A DNA stretch of 53,743 nucleotides, taken from JAYKGU01 sp035285585 (GTDB lineage Bacteria; Cyanobacteriota; Cyanobacteriia; CAKZMO01). The position numbers were made by a program, and so were the translations under genes. The stretch spans positions 1-53,743 of the forward strand of contig JAYKGU010000105.1 in the NCBI GenBank assembly GCA_035285585.1, in the 5' to 3' direction. Of the stretch, positions 8,122-16,779 are shown in pieces; within the stretch, counting starts at the first letter, position 1; the number at the start of each line of letters is the position of its first letter. The notes beneath the pieces were generated by a model. It did not search any database. It had not been told where the DNA came from and saw only the letters and a list, made by a program, of their open reading frames with translations.

Positions 8122-9645
8122 ATGATCGCCTCCACCCACTCAGCCCAGCCATCGACTCAAACACCGTTGCCCGACTTCGACCTGCCCGACTTGGTCAACG
8201 ACCTGCCCAATATTTCTGGCTGGGAGGCGGAGGTGGCTGCTGTCACCCAAATCGATGCCCCCGTGTTTCTGCCCCGCACCAATTTGCAGCTGAACCAGGT
8301 GTCGGCGGCGTTTGCGATCGCCCTCCACATGCACCAGCCCACCATTCCCGCTGGCAGCAATGGCGAGCTGATCAGCAACCTGCAGTACATGTTTGAGCAT
8401 CCCTACGAAGGGGACAATCACAACGCCAGCTCGTTTGCCTACTGCTACAGCCGCATGGCCGACTTTATCCCCGACCTGGTGTCCCAGGGCTGTAACCCAC
8501 GGGTGATGCTGGACTATTCCGGAAACCTGCTGTGGGGCCTGCGGCAGATGGGGCGGGGCGAAATCCTGGAAAACCTCAAGCGCATTACCTGCGACCCCGC
8601 CTACCAGCCCTATGTGGAGTGGCTGGGTACCCTGTGGGGCCACGGCGTCACCCCCTCCACCCCAATTGCAGATCTGTCCCTCCATATCCGAGCGTGGCAG
8701 CACCACTTTGCCAGCATCTTTGGCTGGGAGGCGCTGGCACGGGTCAAGGGATTTTCCCTGCCGGAGATGCATTTGCCCAACCACCCCGACACCCTCTATA
8801 CCCTGGTGTCGATTTTGCAGGACTGTGGCTATCGCTGGCTGCTGGTGCAGGAACATGCCATCGAAACGCTGGCGGGTGGCCCCATTACCAATCCCCACAT
8901 TCCCCATCGGCTGGTGGCCCGCAACTCCACGGGCGAAACGGCCACCATCACCGTGCTGATCAAAACCCAGGGGTCTGACACCAAGCTGGTGGGGCAGATG
9001 CAGCCCTACGCGGAGGCTAAGACCCTCGCGCCGCAAACTGTGGGCGGCGTCACTATTCCCCCCCTGGTGACGCAGATTGGGGACGGCGAAAACGGCGGGG
9101 TGATGATGAATGAGTTTCCCTCGGCCTTCCGCAATGCCTGGTACGCCATCCGCGACAGTGGCGGCACCAGGGGCACCGTGGGCATGAACGGCACCGAGTA
9201 TCTGGAGCTGATTGCGACGGCGGGCTGCCGGGTTGAAGATTTGCCCACCTGTCAGGCGATCGCCCAGCACCGTATCTGGCAGCGGGTGGACCCCAACCAG
9301 GCCACGCCTGAGTCGGTGGCGGCAGCGATTGCAGCCCTGCAGCAGGAAGACGCCAACTTCCACATGGATGGGGGTTCCTGGACCAATCACCTGAGCTGGG
9401 TTAAGGGATATCAAAATGTGCTATCGCCGATGACCGATCTCAGCGCTCGCTTTCACGGGGCGATCGCCCATGCCTCTTCCTCCCCCAGTGAACCCCTGAC
9501 GCGCCAGCACCGCTACCGCAATGCCCTGCTCCACAACCTGCTGCTGCAAACCAGTTGCTTCCGCTACTGGGGCCAGGGTACCTGGACAGATTATGCCCAG
9601 GAGCTTTACCGGCGGGGGCTGGCCATTTTGCAGTACGATTTCTAG
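8122..9645 (+). CDS. Glycoside hydrolase family 57 protein
   Basis: 507 aa. GH57 enzymes act on alpha-glucans (amylase, 4-alpha-glucanotransferase or branching activities) with retaining chemistry. The N-terminal family motif is HMHQP (in FAIALHMHQPTIP). A second conserved region is LWGHGVTPSTP, and the likely catalytic nucleophile Glu is in GFSLPEMHLP. The region WVKGYQNVLSPM and a C-terminal helical part complete the domain. No signal peptide is seen, so it probably acts on cytoplasmic glycogen. The first ~60 residues are a Pro-rich, non-conserved lead. The antisense strand has a 424-codon open frame that is only a shadow of this GC-rich gene. Confidence 0.88.
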   Translation: MIASTHSAQPSTQTPLPDFDLPDLVNDLPNISGWEAEVAAVTQIDAPVFLPRTNLQLNQVSAAFAIALHMHQPTIPAGSNGELISNLQYMFEHPYEGDNHNASSFAYCYSRMADFIPDLVSQGCNPRVMLDYSGNLLWGLRQMGRGEILENLKRITCDPAYQPYVEWLGTLWGHGVTPSTPIADLSLHIRAWQHHFASIFGWEALARVKGFSLPEMHLPNHPDTLYTLVSILQDCGYRWLLVQEHAIETLAGGPITNPHIPHRLVARNSTGETATITVLIKTQGSDTKLVGQMQPYAEAKTLAPQTVGGVTIPPLVTQIGDGENGGVMMNEFPSAFRNAWYAIRDSGGTRGTVGMNGTEYLELIATAGCRVEDLPTCQAIAQHRIWQRVDPNQATPESVAAAIAALQQEDANFHMDGGSWTNHLSWVKGYQNVLSPMTDLSARFHGAIAHASSSPSEPLTRQHRYRNALLHNLLLQTSCFRYWGQGTWTDYAQELYRRGLAILQYDF

Positions 9646-9751
9646 GATTCCTGCCAACCCAGGTCGCGCAGGCATCCTGCCTACATCACGACCCAAAACT
9701 CTCTTGTTCCTCAGTTCTGATCAACATCCCCAACTACCATTCGTAACAGCT

Positions 9752-9967
9752 ATGAACAGCGATGCAGAAAAAATGCCGAACGGTGAGCCGGAAACGTCTA
9801 CACCTTCGGCTTTACCCGAAGAGGCCAACCAGATGGAACCGGCCTTTGGTTGGACGCCCTATGCCGAAACCATTAACGGCAGATTTGCCATGATTGGCTT
9901 TATGGCCCTGCTGGTGATTGAACTGATTACCCGTCAGGATTTTTTCACCTGGCTGGGGTTGCGTTAG
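9752..9967 (+). CDS. High-light-inducible protein (single-helix chlorophyll-binding Hlip)
   Basis: 71 aa from ATG at 9752. The one transmembrane helix carries the chlorophyll-binding LHC-type signature AETINGRFAMIGFMALL (ExxNGRxAMxGF), followed by VIELITRQDFFTWLGL. The first 30 residues are acidic/Pro-rich. Hlips sit in thylakoids, bind chlorophyll and carotenoid, and quench energy during PSII assembly and stress. The frame is open upstream but that sequence is not protein-like, and the family length supports this start. It follows the GH57 gene by about 105 bp. I see no HLR1 box in its upstream region. Confidence 0.9.
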   Translation: MNSDAEKMPNGEPETSTPSALPEEANQMEPAFGWTPYAETINGRFAMIGFMALLVIELITRQDFFTWLGLR

Positions 9968-10069
9968 GGCAAAGCATTTCGTCGTAACCTTTGGATTTTC
10001 TCCCAGGCTTTCTGCCGAAATATTTTGCCCCTACGGATTGGGGTTCGCGGAAAATCCCCCTGGTCGGTC

Positions 10070-11797
10070 TCAATATTTCCGCTCTTTTGGCTCAAACTGG
10101 GTAATGGTCACGGGCATCTCAGCAAGATCTACCCCCGCAGGCGACCAGTAGGCCAGGGTGTGCTTCAGGAAGTTCTGGTCGTCCCGCTCCGGGTAGTCTT
10201 CCCGTGAGTGGGCACCCCGGCTTTCCCGTCGGCTAAGGGCTGAGGCCATAATCACTTCGCCTACCCGCATAAGGCTCTGCAGTTCCAGCGCTTCCGTGAT
10301 TTCTGTATTCCAGACCTTGCTCTTGTCGTCCAGGAAAACCTGACTACCCTGGTCAATGATCTGCCGGAGTCGCTCCAGCCCCTCCTGCATGACTGCTTCA
10401 GTGCGAAAGACGCCGCAGTGCTCGGTCATGCAGTCTTGAAACGCCTGCCGCACCTCGTCGATGCGGTGAGTGCCGGGGTTATCCAGCAGGGTTTGAATCC
10501 GCTGCTGCGCCTCCGTGAGGTAGCGCTGTTCGTCAAAATTGGGAAGTTTGCGAGACTCCACATAGCGGGCGATCGCCGCTCCAGTCCGCCGTCCATAGAC
10601 CACGCATTCCAGCAGGGAATTGCTGCCCAGGCGATTGGCCCCATGCACCGACACGCAGGCGCTCTCCCCCGCTGCAAAGAACCCTTCCACCAAACCATCA
10701 GCACTGCTGCGCACCCGTCCATCCGTGTTTACCGGAATGCCCCCCATGGAGTAGTGAACCGTGGGGCGCACAGGCATCGGCTCGTGAACGGCATCAATCC
10801 CCACCAGCCGATGGGCCTCTTCCCAGCAGAAGGGGATGCGGCTCATAATCTTTTCTCGCCCCATGTGGCGCAGGTCGAGGTAGACAAACGGCCCGCCCGC
10901 ACTGCCGTTGGGGTGAACGCCCCGTCCCGCCCGAATTTCTTTGGTAATCGCCCGTGAGGTAATGTCGCGGGGGGCCAGCTCCATCTGGTTGGGGGCGTAA
11001 TGGGCCATGAAGCGATCGCCCTCGCTGTTGATCAAATAGGCTCCTTCCCCGCGCACCGCCTCAGAAATCAGCACGCCAACGGGATACAGCCCCGTGGGGT
11101 GAAACTGCACAAACTCCATGTCTTCCAGGGGCAGGCCCACCGCTGCGGTCATCGCCAGCCCATCCCCCGTGGAGGCGTAATCGTTGGAGGTAGTGTTGTA
11201 GGTGCGCCCATAACCCCCCGTTGCAAACATCACGGCTTTGGCACGAACCACGGCCAACTGACCATCAGCGATCCGAAACATGACGACGCCCTTCGCCTGC
11301 CCCTCTTCTAGAATGAGCCGCATGACGTACCATTCGTCGTAAATACGAACGCCATAGCGCTTCAGGTTGGAAACCAGCTCGTGCAGGATGGCGTGCCCCG
11401 TTTTGTCGGCTGCATAGCAGGTGCGCCGGTGGGAATGCCCCCCAAAGGCTCGCTGGGCAATCCGTCCATCCAGTAGGCGAGAGAAAAGAACCCCCATGTG
11501 CTCCAGGTCAATGACCACATCGGGCGCTTCGCGGGTGAGAATTTCCACTGCGTCCTGATCCGCCAGGTAGTCCGAGCCTTTAACGGTATCAAAGGCGTGG
11601 GCTTCCCAACTGTCTGCCTCGTCCACGTTCTTCAGGCTGGCCGCCATACCACCCTGCGCCGCGACTGAATGGGAGCGAATTGGATGGGTTTTGGCAACCA
11701 CTGCCACGCTCAGGGCAGGATTAATCCGAGCAATTTCAACCGCGGCCCGCGACCCAGCAAGCCCCCCACCGACAATTAGAACATCGTGCTCAATCAT
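10070..11797 (-). CDS. sdhA: Succinate dehydrogenase / fumarate reductase flavoprotein subunit
   Basis: 575 aa from ATG at 11797 (MIEHDVLIVGGGLAGSRAAV); an alternative TTG nine bases upstream adds three residues. The Rossmann GGGLAG motif binds FAD, and RSHSVAAQGGMAAS contains the histidine position used for covalent flavin attachment in the family. Further features are QFHPTGLYPVGVLI, the catalytic region with MPVRPTVHYSMGGIPV, and the C-terminal ESRGAHSREDYPERDD. In cyanobacteria SdhA feeds electrons from succinate into the plastoquinone pool at the thylakoid. sdhB is not adjacent, which is common in cyanobacteria. Confidence 0.95.
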   Translation of the reverse strand: MIEHDVLIVGGGLAGSRAAVEIARINPALSVAVVAKTHPIRSHSVAAQGGMAASLKNVDEADSWEAHAFDTVKGSDYLADQDAVEILTREAPDVVIDLEHMGVLFSRLLDGRIAQRAFGGHSHRRTCYAADKTGHAILHELVSNLKRYGVRIYDEWYVMRLILEEGQAKGVVMFRIADGQLAVVRAKAVMFATGGYGRTYNTTSNDYASTGDGLAMTAAVGLPLEDMEFVQFHPTGLYPVGVLISEAVRGEGAYLINSEGDRFMAHYAPNQMELAPRDITSRAITKEIRAGRGVHPNGSAGGPFVYLDLRHMGREKIMSRIPFCWEEAHRLVGIDAVHEPMPVRPTVHYSMGGIPVNTDGRVRSSADGLVEGFFAAGESACVSVHGANRLGSNSLLECVVYGRRTGAAIARYVESRKLPNFDEQRYLTEAQQRIQTLLDNPGTHRIDEVRQAFQDCMTEHCGVFRTEAVMQEGLERLRQIIDQGSQVFLDDKSKVWNTEITEALELQSLMRVGEVIMASALSRRESRGAHSREDYPERDDQNFLKHTLAYWSPAGVDLAEMPVTITQFEPKERKY

Positions 11798-11882
11798 GAA
11801 TATCAAAGATGCTGAAGAGGGTGAATCTTTGGAGAACCAAAGCTGCTTTCACTATATCCCGTGGTTTTGTGGGGTAGCCAGT

Positions 11883-11908
11883 AAAAAAGCCCCGCCAGAA
11901 GCAGGGCT
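11883..11908 (-). terminator. Rho-independent-type terminator after the 11943-12257 gene
   Basis: Read on the minus strand it is AGCCCTGC-TTCT-GGCGGGGCT followed by TTTTTT (the A run at 11883-11888). One G-T wobble lies in an 8-bp stem. It is 35 bp beyond the stop of the membrane-protein gene at 11943 and ahead of sdhA. Confidence 0.75.
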
Positions 11909-11942
11909 GTAGTCCTAATTCGATGAGCGACCTGAGAGCGGT

Positions 11943-12257
11943 CTATCCAGCAGCCTGGGCTGGACGCTGCTCGGGCAGAGAAGTACTCGATGAAGACTGA
12001 ACGTTAGCTTGCGGATCTACGGTGGCAAATTCAATATGGTTGAGCAGGGTGGTGACGAAGGCAAACAGCAAAAATGGTAGAGACAAAACCAGAATCAGCC
12101 CAACAGTTGCCAGTGCATAAACCGGACGGCTTGCCCCCATTAGCGCCATTGCGGCTGCCAGGCTAATAAAAATAACCAGCAACCAGACAATAATTTGCCC
12201 ATATACATCGCCAAATGAAAGCGTGCAGAAAACTCGATACTTTTGAAAACTATTCAT
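11943..12257 (-). CDS. Conserved membrane protein with two transmembrane helices
   Basis: 104 aa from the ATG at 12257 (MNSFQKYRVFCTLSFGDVYG); starts at 12320 or 12335 would add a non-conserved lead. Two hydrophobic helices are visible, IIVWLLVIFISLAAAMALMG and the LATVGLILVLSLPFLLFAFV stretch. The tail is hydrophilic and Ser/Gln-rich. No function is known; the F-x-K-x-RxFxTLSFGDVYGQ beginning looks like a cyanobacterial family. It is divergent from the pseudouridine synthase and followed by a good terminator. Confidence 0.65.
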   Translation of the reverse strand: MNSFQKYRVFCTLSFGDVYGQIIVWLLVIFISLAAAMALMGASRPVYALATVGLILVLSLPFLLFAFVTTLLNHIEFATVDPQANVQSSSSTSLPEQRPAQAAG

Positions 12258-12443
12258 GTCAACCCCCAGTGCTGCCTCGGATTCTTTTATTGGCTTTGGT
12301 CTTATTAGCTTAGATGGCATTTTACAGTGAGACAATGGGACGCTAACCTTCTTAAAGGAATCGAAATATGTCTTTACAAATGCAGCTTTGAAAGCAAGGA
12401 CAACCCTCAGCCGTCTTTCAGTCCATCTGCAGAAAATTTGGTG

Positions 12444-13037
12444 ATGCGCGATCGCTTCATTCTGTTCTACAAGCCCTATGATGTATTAACGCAGTTCACC
12501 GATCCTCAAACGGGTCAGGCCACCCTGAAGGACTTCATTCCAGTGCCGCAGGTTTATCCCGTGGGTCGGCTCGATCGCGATAGCGAAGGATTGCTGCTGC
12601 TGACTAATAACGGGCGGATTCAGCACCGCCTGAGCGACCCGCGTTTCTATCACCCCAAAACCTACTGGGTGCAGGTGGAGCGCATTCCCGATGAAGCCGC
12701 CCTCGACCGCCTGCGCCGTGGAGTCACAATTCGGGACTATTGCACCCGCCCCGCTACCGTGAACCGGCTGCCGCAGGAACCCGACCTGCCGCCCCGTGAC
12801 CCACCCATCCGCTACCGCAAATCGGTGCCTACCGCCTGGCTAGAAATTGAGATTACCGAAGGCCGCAACCGCCAGGTACGCCGTATGACTGCTGCCGTTG
12901 GCTTTCCAACCCTGCGGCTGGTGCGGGTGGCGATCGCCCACCTGCGGCTGGCGTCCCTGGCACCAGGGGAGTGGCGTGATCTGACAGCTACCGAGGCCCA
13001 ATCCCTCAAACGGCTTGCCTATCAGCCTCCTCCTTAG
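12444..13037 (+). CDS. Pseudouridine synthase, RsuA/RluB/E/F family (RluE-like)
   Basis: 197 aa from ATG at 12444. There is no S4 domain, so the protein starts directly at the catalytic domain: FILFYKPYDVLTQF, then YPVGRLDRDSEGLLLLTNNG with the catalytic Asp in GRLDRDSEGLL. Later motifs are HPKTYWVQV and EGRNRQVRRMTAAVGFPTLRL. Size and lack of S4 match RluE, which makes pseudouridine in 23S rRNA in E. coli; the exact target here is unproven. The open frame extends upstream to 12327, but that part is not conserved-looking. Confidence 0.88.
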   Translation: MRDRFILFYKPYDVLTQFTDPQTGQATLKDFIPVPQVYPVGRLDRDSEGLLLLTNNGRIQHRLSDPRFYHPKTYWVQVERIPDEAALDRLRRGVTIRDYCTRPATVNRLPQEPDLPPRDPPIRYRKSVPTAWLEIEITEGRNRQVRRMTAAVGFPTLRLVRVAIAHLRLASLAPGEWRDLTATEAQSLKRLAYQPPP

Positions 13038-13287
13038 GACATAGTTCCCTGACCGATAGCCGCTCTACCACCAGAAATGGGTACGCTGAGGGGAATGATA
13101 CCAGATGCAGGTTTTGGGTGCATCGGATACCTTAGACTCAGAACATGGTGTTTGCTAGCCTTCCTCAACGGGGTTAGTTGAGAGTCGCATTCTAAGCGTA
13201 TCCATTGACTGAGAAGGGGTGTAGGCTGTTGATTAAGTTAGGATCTAGCTTGCTAGTTAGTTCAGCTGGAGAGAGGGAAGCCCCTAG

Positions 13288-15351
13288 ATGATTGTCTGCC
13301 ACTCATGCCAATCGGAGAATCCAGACCACAATAAGTTCTGCCAAGAATGTGGGGCATCGCTGATACCGATCCAGCAGTCTGACGATGTGTCGGGTGGCAT
13401 CCTCCCTGAGGCCGATAGTCCATGTCCAGTAATGGTGGTTGGGGGTGGGCCAACGGTTCGTCTGGCAATTTTATCCGCCCCAATTCAAAAAAATGACGGC
13501 TCGGAGTCGGCGGCAGAGGCCACCACGGTTTTGCAGGCTCGCCCCTACCTGGATCCCAGTCAGCGCTATCAAATTGTTGATATTCTGACAACGGCCCTAA
13601 CCGAGACGAAGCAGGAAACCGAAATTCGGGTAGTCGATTTGCGTGCAACTGAACCCTCTCCCCTGGAAGCCTGGGCCGAGCGGGCGGTGGCTAACTATGA
13701 CGAGGAATCGGCAGAAAATTCAGATCGGGAGGGAGTCTGCGATCGCCTCACTGACGAACTTCCCGAATTGCCCGAAATTGCCGCCCCCTATGTCCTGCTC
13801 CAGCACCACCTTTACCCCTCATTTCCCCAAATCCACGATGCCTGGAATGAGCCAGACTGCTCAGTCGTGCTCATTGAAGACCGCAACCACTTCCCCCATC
13901 TAACGGAGGTGCTCCAGCAGGCCAGTGCGGTGGATTTGCAGGTGCTGCACTGGCTGCACGAAATGACAGAGCTATGGGCAGTGCTCACCCAACAGCACTG
14001 CTGCCGCAGCTTACTAGAAGTTACCAATCTCCGGATTGATGAAGACCAAATCCTTTGTCTGCGCCGCCTTTATGCCGATTCGCCCAGCGACGGGCATCTG
14101 CCCCTGAAAGAGTTGGGCGCTCTCTGGCGGCGACTGTTCAAACAGGCCCATCGACCGCCCCACGATCGCATTTCTGAACTGTATCAGGCGCTGGAATCGG
14201 AGGAAATTACTACCCTGGATGAGGTGCGATCGCACTTAGAACTCATCGCCGATCAGATTTATCAGGAAGCAGTTTCTGAGTCTGCTCCCGTTTCTGCCGC
14301 TGCGGCCCCATTTCCTGGCGATGCTGACGGTGATTGGAGCGACGTGAATTGCAACGGTAGCCTCGCTGCTGGCAACCAATGGAACAGCTTTGAACTGGCC
14401 AATGACTTTGATGATTTCGTCACCGAAGAAGAAGATACACCGACGGTGGTGCTGCCCATGCAGTTATACAACCTATCGGATGCCGGGCTAACCGACATTG
14501 GCCGCCAGCGGGATCACAACGAAGATTGCTTTAGCATCAGCACTGAGGTCAAAAAGGTCGAAACCCCTGGTGGACGACGCTGCGCTGCTAAAGGTCTTTA
14601 CATTCTCTGCGACGGGATGGGTGGCCATGCGGCTGGAGAGGTAGCCAGTGCGATCGCGGTGGAGACTCTCCAGAGCTACTTTCAAGAACACTGGCAGGAG
14701 AGCCTACCCAGTGAGCCGCTGATCCGACAGGCAGTGGTGCTCGCTAACCAAAAGCTGTACGACCTGAATCAGGAAAATGCCACTTCGGGGAGCGGGCGGA
14801 TGGGGACAACCCTGGTCATGCTGCTCGTTCAGGACTTGAACGTGGCGATCGCCCATGTCGGCGACAGTCGGGTTTACTGCTATCGACGTAAACAAGGGCT
14901 GGAGCAGCTCACCACCGACCATGAAGTAGGCCAGCGAGAAATCCATCGGGGAATTGACCCAGAATTGGCCTATGCGCGCCCCGACGCCTACCAGCTCACC
15001 CAGGCCCTCGGCCCCCGCAACGAAGACTTTATTCGCCCCGATATTCAGTTTCTTGAAATCACCGAAGATACGCTCTTTATCCTTGGCTCCGACGGCCTCA
15101 CTGATAACGATCTGCTGGAAACCTACTGTGAGAGCCATGTGGAACCCTTGCTCAGTTCCCAGGCACATCTGGAGCAGGGCGTCTTTGACTTGATCACCCT
15201 GGCAAACCACCACAACGGCCACGACAACATCACAGCGATCGCAGTTCGGTTTAAGCTGCGCCCCCGGTTGCGCAACCCAATGCCCCCTGCTGACGGTGGC
15301 AGGCAGCAAGACACCCTGACCCCCAACATACTGGAAAGTGAGCTGCTGTGA
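13288..15351 (+). CDS. Zinc-ribbon and PP2C-type protein phosphatase
   Basis: 687 aa. An N-terminal zinc ribbon has Cys4, Cys7, Cys18 and Cys21 (CHSC...CQEC). The C-terminal ~270 residues are a PP2C phosphatase with the motifs in order: GRQRDHNEDCF, CDGMGGHAAGEVAS, GTTLV, AHVGDSRVYC, LGSDGLTDND and GHDNITAIAV; the metal-binding Asp residues are intact. The middle (about residues 170-330) is a weakly kinase-like region, with LLEVTNLRIDEDQ where a kinase catalytic loop would sit but without HRD or DFG, so it may be a pseudokinase. No transmembrane helix. It should reverse Ser/Thr phosphorylation in the cytoplasm. ATG at 13288 is preceded by AGAGAGGGAAG. Confidence 0.9.
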   Translation: MIVCHSCQSENPDHNKFCQECGASLIPIQQSDDVSGGILPEADSPCPVMVVGGGPTVRLAILSAPIQKNDGSESAAEATTVLQARPYLDPSQRYQIVDILTTALTETKQETEIRVVDLRATEPSPLEAWAERAVANYDEESAENSDREGVCDRLTDELPELPEIAAPYVLLQHHLYPSFPQIHDAWNEPDCSVVLIEDRNHFPHLTEVLQQASAVDLQVLHWLHEMTELWAVLTQQHCCRSLLEVTNLRIDEDQILCLRRLYADSPSDGHLPLKELGALWRRLFKQAHRPPHDRISELYQALESEEITTLDEVRSHLELIADQIYQEAVSESAPVSAAAAPFPGDADGDWSDVNCNGSLAAGNQWNSFELANDFDDFVTEEEDTPTVVLPMQLYNLSDAGLTDIGRQRDHNEDCFSISTEVKKVETPGGRRCAAKGLYILCDGMGGHAAGEVASAIAVETLQSYFQEHWQESLPSEPLIRQAVVLANQKLYDLNQENATSGSGRMGTTLVMLLVQDLNVAIAHVGDSRVYCYRRKQGLEQLTTDHEVGQREIHRGIDPELAYARPDAYQLTQALGPRNEDFIRPDIQFLEITEDTLFILGSDGLTDNDLLETYCESHVEPLLSSQAHLEQGVFDLITLANHHNGHDNITAIAVRFKLRPRLRNPMPPADGGRQQDTLTPNILESELL

Positions 15352-15409
15352 TTTGGGGTAGGGGCAGTATTACCTTTAGCGAACTTCTGCTGCTGAATGC
15401 GTCAAGGAA

Positions 15410-15507
15410 TAAGGAGATTTCCGGGAAAGACTATACCGCCCGTAGGGTGCCGTTAGCGAAGCGTAACGCACCATGGGCTGGTAATTTCATTTCAAGAAAT
15501 CACCTAA
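15410..15507 (+). repeat. Family-2 MITE-like repeat (about 98 bp)
   Basis: Begins TAAGGAGATTTCCGGGAAAG, contains CCGCCCGTAGGGTGCCGTTA and CGAAGCGTAACGCACC, and ends CAAGAAATCACCTAA. The ends form an imperfect inverted repeat (TAAGGAGATTTC against TTAGGTGATTTC). A second, interrupted copy is at 24189-24414 in the opposite orientation. It fills the gap between the PP2C gene and the convergent DUF4327 gene. Confidence 0.75.
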
Positions 15508-15523
15508 GCCCCAGGGGAGCGAC

Positions 15524-15739
15524 CTACTCTTCCCAACTTTCCACTGCAAGCAAATCTCCAATGGGGTCTTGCATGGAAAACTCAAATTCCTCTAGCTCCC
15601 GTTTCCAGTGGGACCATTCGTCGCCGTAAAGCAACGCAATTTTCCACAGGCTGTCGCTCGACCGGACAACCTTAGATTCAACCAGCGATCGCACTTTACG
15701 CTGAAACTTCACCATCGGGTGCATAACCTGTTGGCTCAT
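15524..15739 (-). CDS. DUF4327-like small conserved cyanobacterial protein
   Basis: 71 aa: starts MSQQVMHPMVKFQRKVRSLV and ends in the acidic IGDLLAVESWEE. The core LWKIALLYGDEWSHWKREL is rich in Trp and acidic residues. It resembles, from memory, the short cyanobacterial family DUF4327, with matching size and motifs. Function is unknown; it is soluble with no signal. It is convergent with the PP2C gene, with the family-2 repeat between them. Confidence 0.7.
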   Translation of the reverse strand: MSQQVMHPMVKFQRKVRSLVESKVVRSSDSLWKIALLYGDEWSHWKRELEEFEFSMQDPIGDLLAVESWEE

Positions 15740-16087
15740 ATAACTCCGCTTAAAAAAGCTCTGAATTGTTCAAATACTTTGTGCAGCTTCCCAGAGGAAC
15801 GTGACCACCGTACCCTGTAGCTCGTTTCGTTCTGATCTGGAGTACTGCTCTAAAAAACTAACATAACATATCTTGGCGGTGGTCGTGGCAGTCTTCCCGT
15901 GAAAGCACCTAGATATTCGGTTTCCATATTGCTTTGTCCGGAATAAATTAAAATCTCTTACAAGCCAGTTCTCCAACTGTCCCAACGTTCGCTGACAGAT
16001 ATGCGCCATTTTTTTGGCAAGGGGCTTTGAAAAAGAAATAAGAGCCTGTATAATTAGGGTTTTGGGAAGCTTTTAGAGAGGAAGGTA
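15740..16087. other. Intergenic region with the rpsD promoter
   Basis: About 350 bases between the divergent DUF4327 gene and rpsD. The right end has the sigma-70-type promoter listed separately. The rest shows AT-rich sequence without a convincing gene; the minus-strand frames here are short, Lys/Phe-rich and unlike neighbouring proteins. Confidence 0.6.
16027..16054 (+). promoter_or_regulatory. Probable rpsD promoter
   Basis: TTGAAA at 16027-16032 and a perfect TATAAT at 16049-16054, with a 16-bp spacer. This places the transcription start near 16061, about 27 bp before the rpsD ATG, with a short leader containing AGAGAGGAAGG. Confidence 0.7.
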
Positions 16088-16696
16088 ATGTCGCGATATC
16101 GAGGTCCACGGCTGCGCGTAGTGCGTCGCCTGGGTGAATTACCCGGATTAACCCGCAAGGCTCCCCGGCGGGCCTACCCCCCTGGGCAGCACGGGCAGGC
16201 ACGGCGGAAGCGCTCAGAGTATGCGGTTCGTCTGGAAGAGAAACAAAAACTCCGCTATAACTACGGCTTGACCGAACGGCAGCTGCTCCGGTACGTCAAG
16301 AGGGCCCGTCGCGCCACCGGTTCTACCGGGCAGGTGCTGCTTCAGCTATTAGAAATGCGGCTGGATAACACGGTCTTTCGCCTGGGCATGGCTCCCACGA
16401 TTCCGGGGGCACGCCAGTTGGTCAACCACGGGCACATCACGGTGAATGGCCGGGTGCTCGATATCCCCAGCTACCAGTGTCGGCCTGGAGACGTGATTGC
16501 GGTTCGCAACAAAGAAGCGTCCCGTAGCCTCGTGGAAACCAACCTGCAGTTTCCTGGTCTGGCAAACATTCCCAGCCATCTTGAATTCGATAAAAACAAG
16601 ATGGAGGGCAAAGTCAACGGGGTCATTGATCGCGAGTGGATTGCGCTACAAATCAACGAACTGCTGGTGGTTGAATACTATTCACGACAGGCATAG
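16088..16696 (+). CDS. rpsD: 30S ribosomal protein S4
   Basis: 202 aa, the usual cyanobacterial length. S4 binds 16S rRNA early in 30S assembly. The start MSRYRGPRLRVVRRLGELPG, PPGQHGQARRKRSEYAVRL, and the S4 RNA-binding region LDNTVFRLGMAPTIPGARQL with NHGHITVNGRVLDIPSYQ are standard, and the end VNELLVVEYYSRQ-like tail is present as INELLVVEYYSRQA. Purine-rich GAGAGGAAGG precedes the ATG. It is transcribed alone and faces moaA. Confidence 0.97.
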   Translation: MSRYRGPRLRVVRRLGELPGLTRKAPRRAYPPGQHGQARRKRSEYAVRLEEKQKLRYNYGLTERQLLRYVKRARRATGSTGQVLLQLLEMRLDNTVFRLGMAPTIPGARQLVNHGHITVNGRVLDIPSYQCRPGDVIAVRNKEASRSLVETNLQFPGLANIPSHLEFDKNKMEGKVNGVIDREWIALQINELLVVEYYSRQA

Positions 16697-16779
16697 ATAT
16701 CGAAGTCCACAGGTTGCTGTAAAGACTGGTTACGGCAGGCGCTCGACCACGGCAGATGTCAGCAACGGCGGACAAATGA

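Noticed and set aside
8140..9414. 424-codon minus-strand open frame opposite the GH57 gene
   Set aside because: It is an antisense shadow of a GC-rich gene; the plus strand has full GH57 motifs and the antisense product is Gly/His/Gln-rich without a fold pattern.
15640..15648. Extra TTTTCCACA box
   Set aside because: It is inside the DUF4327 coding sequence and explained by the codons for LWKIA.
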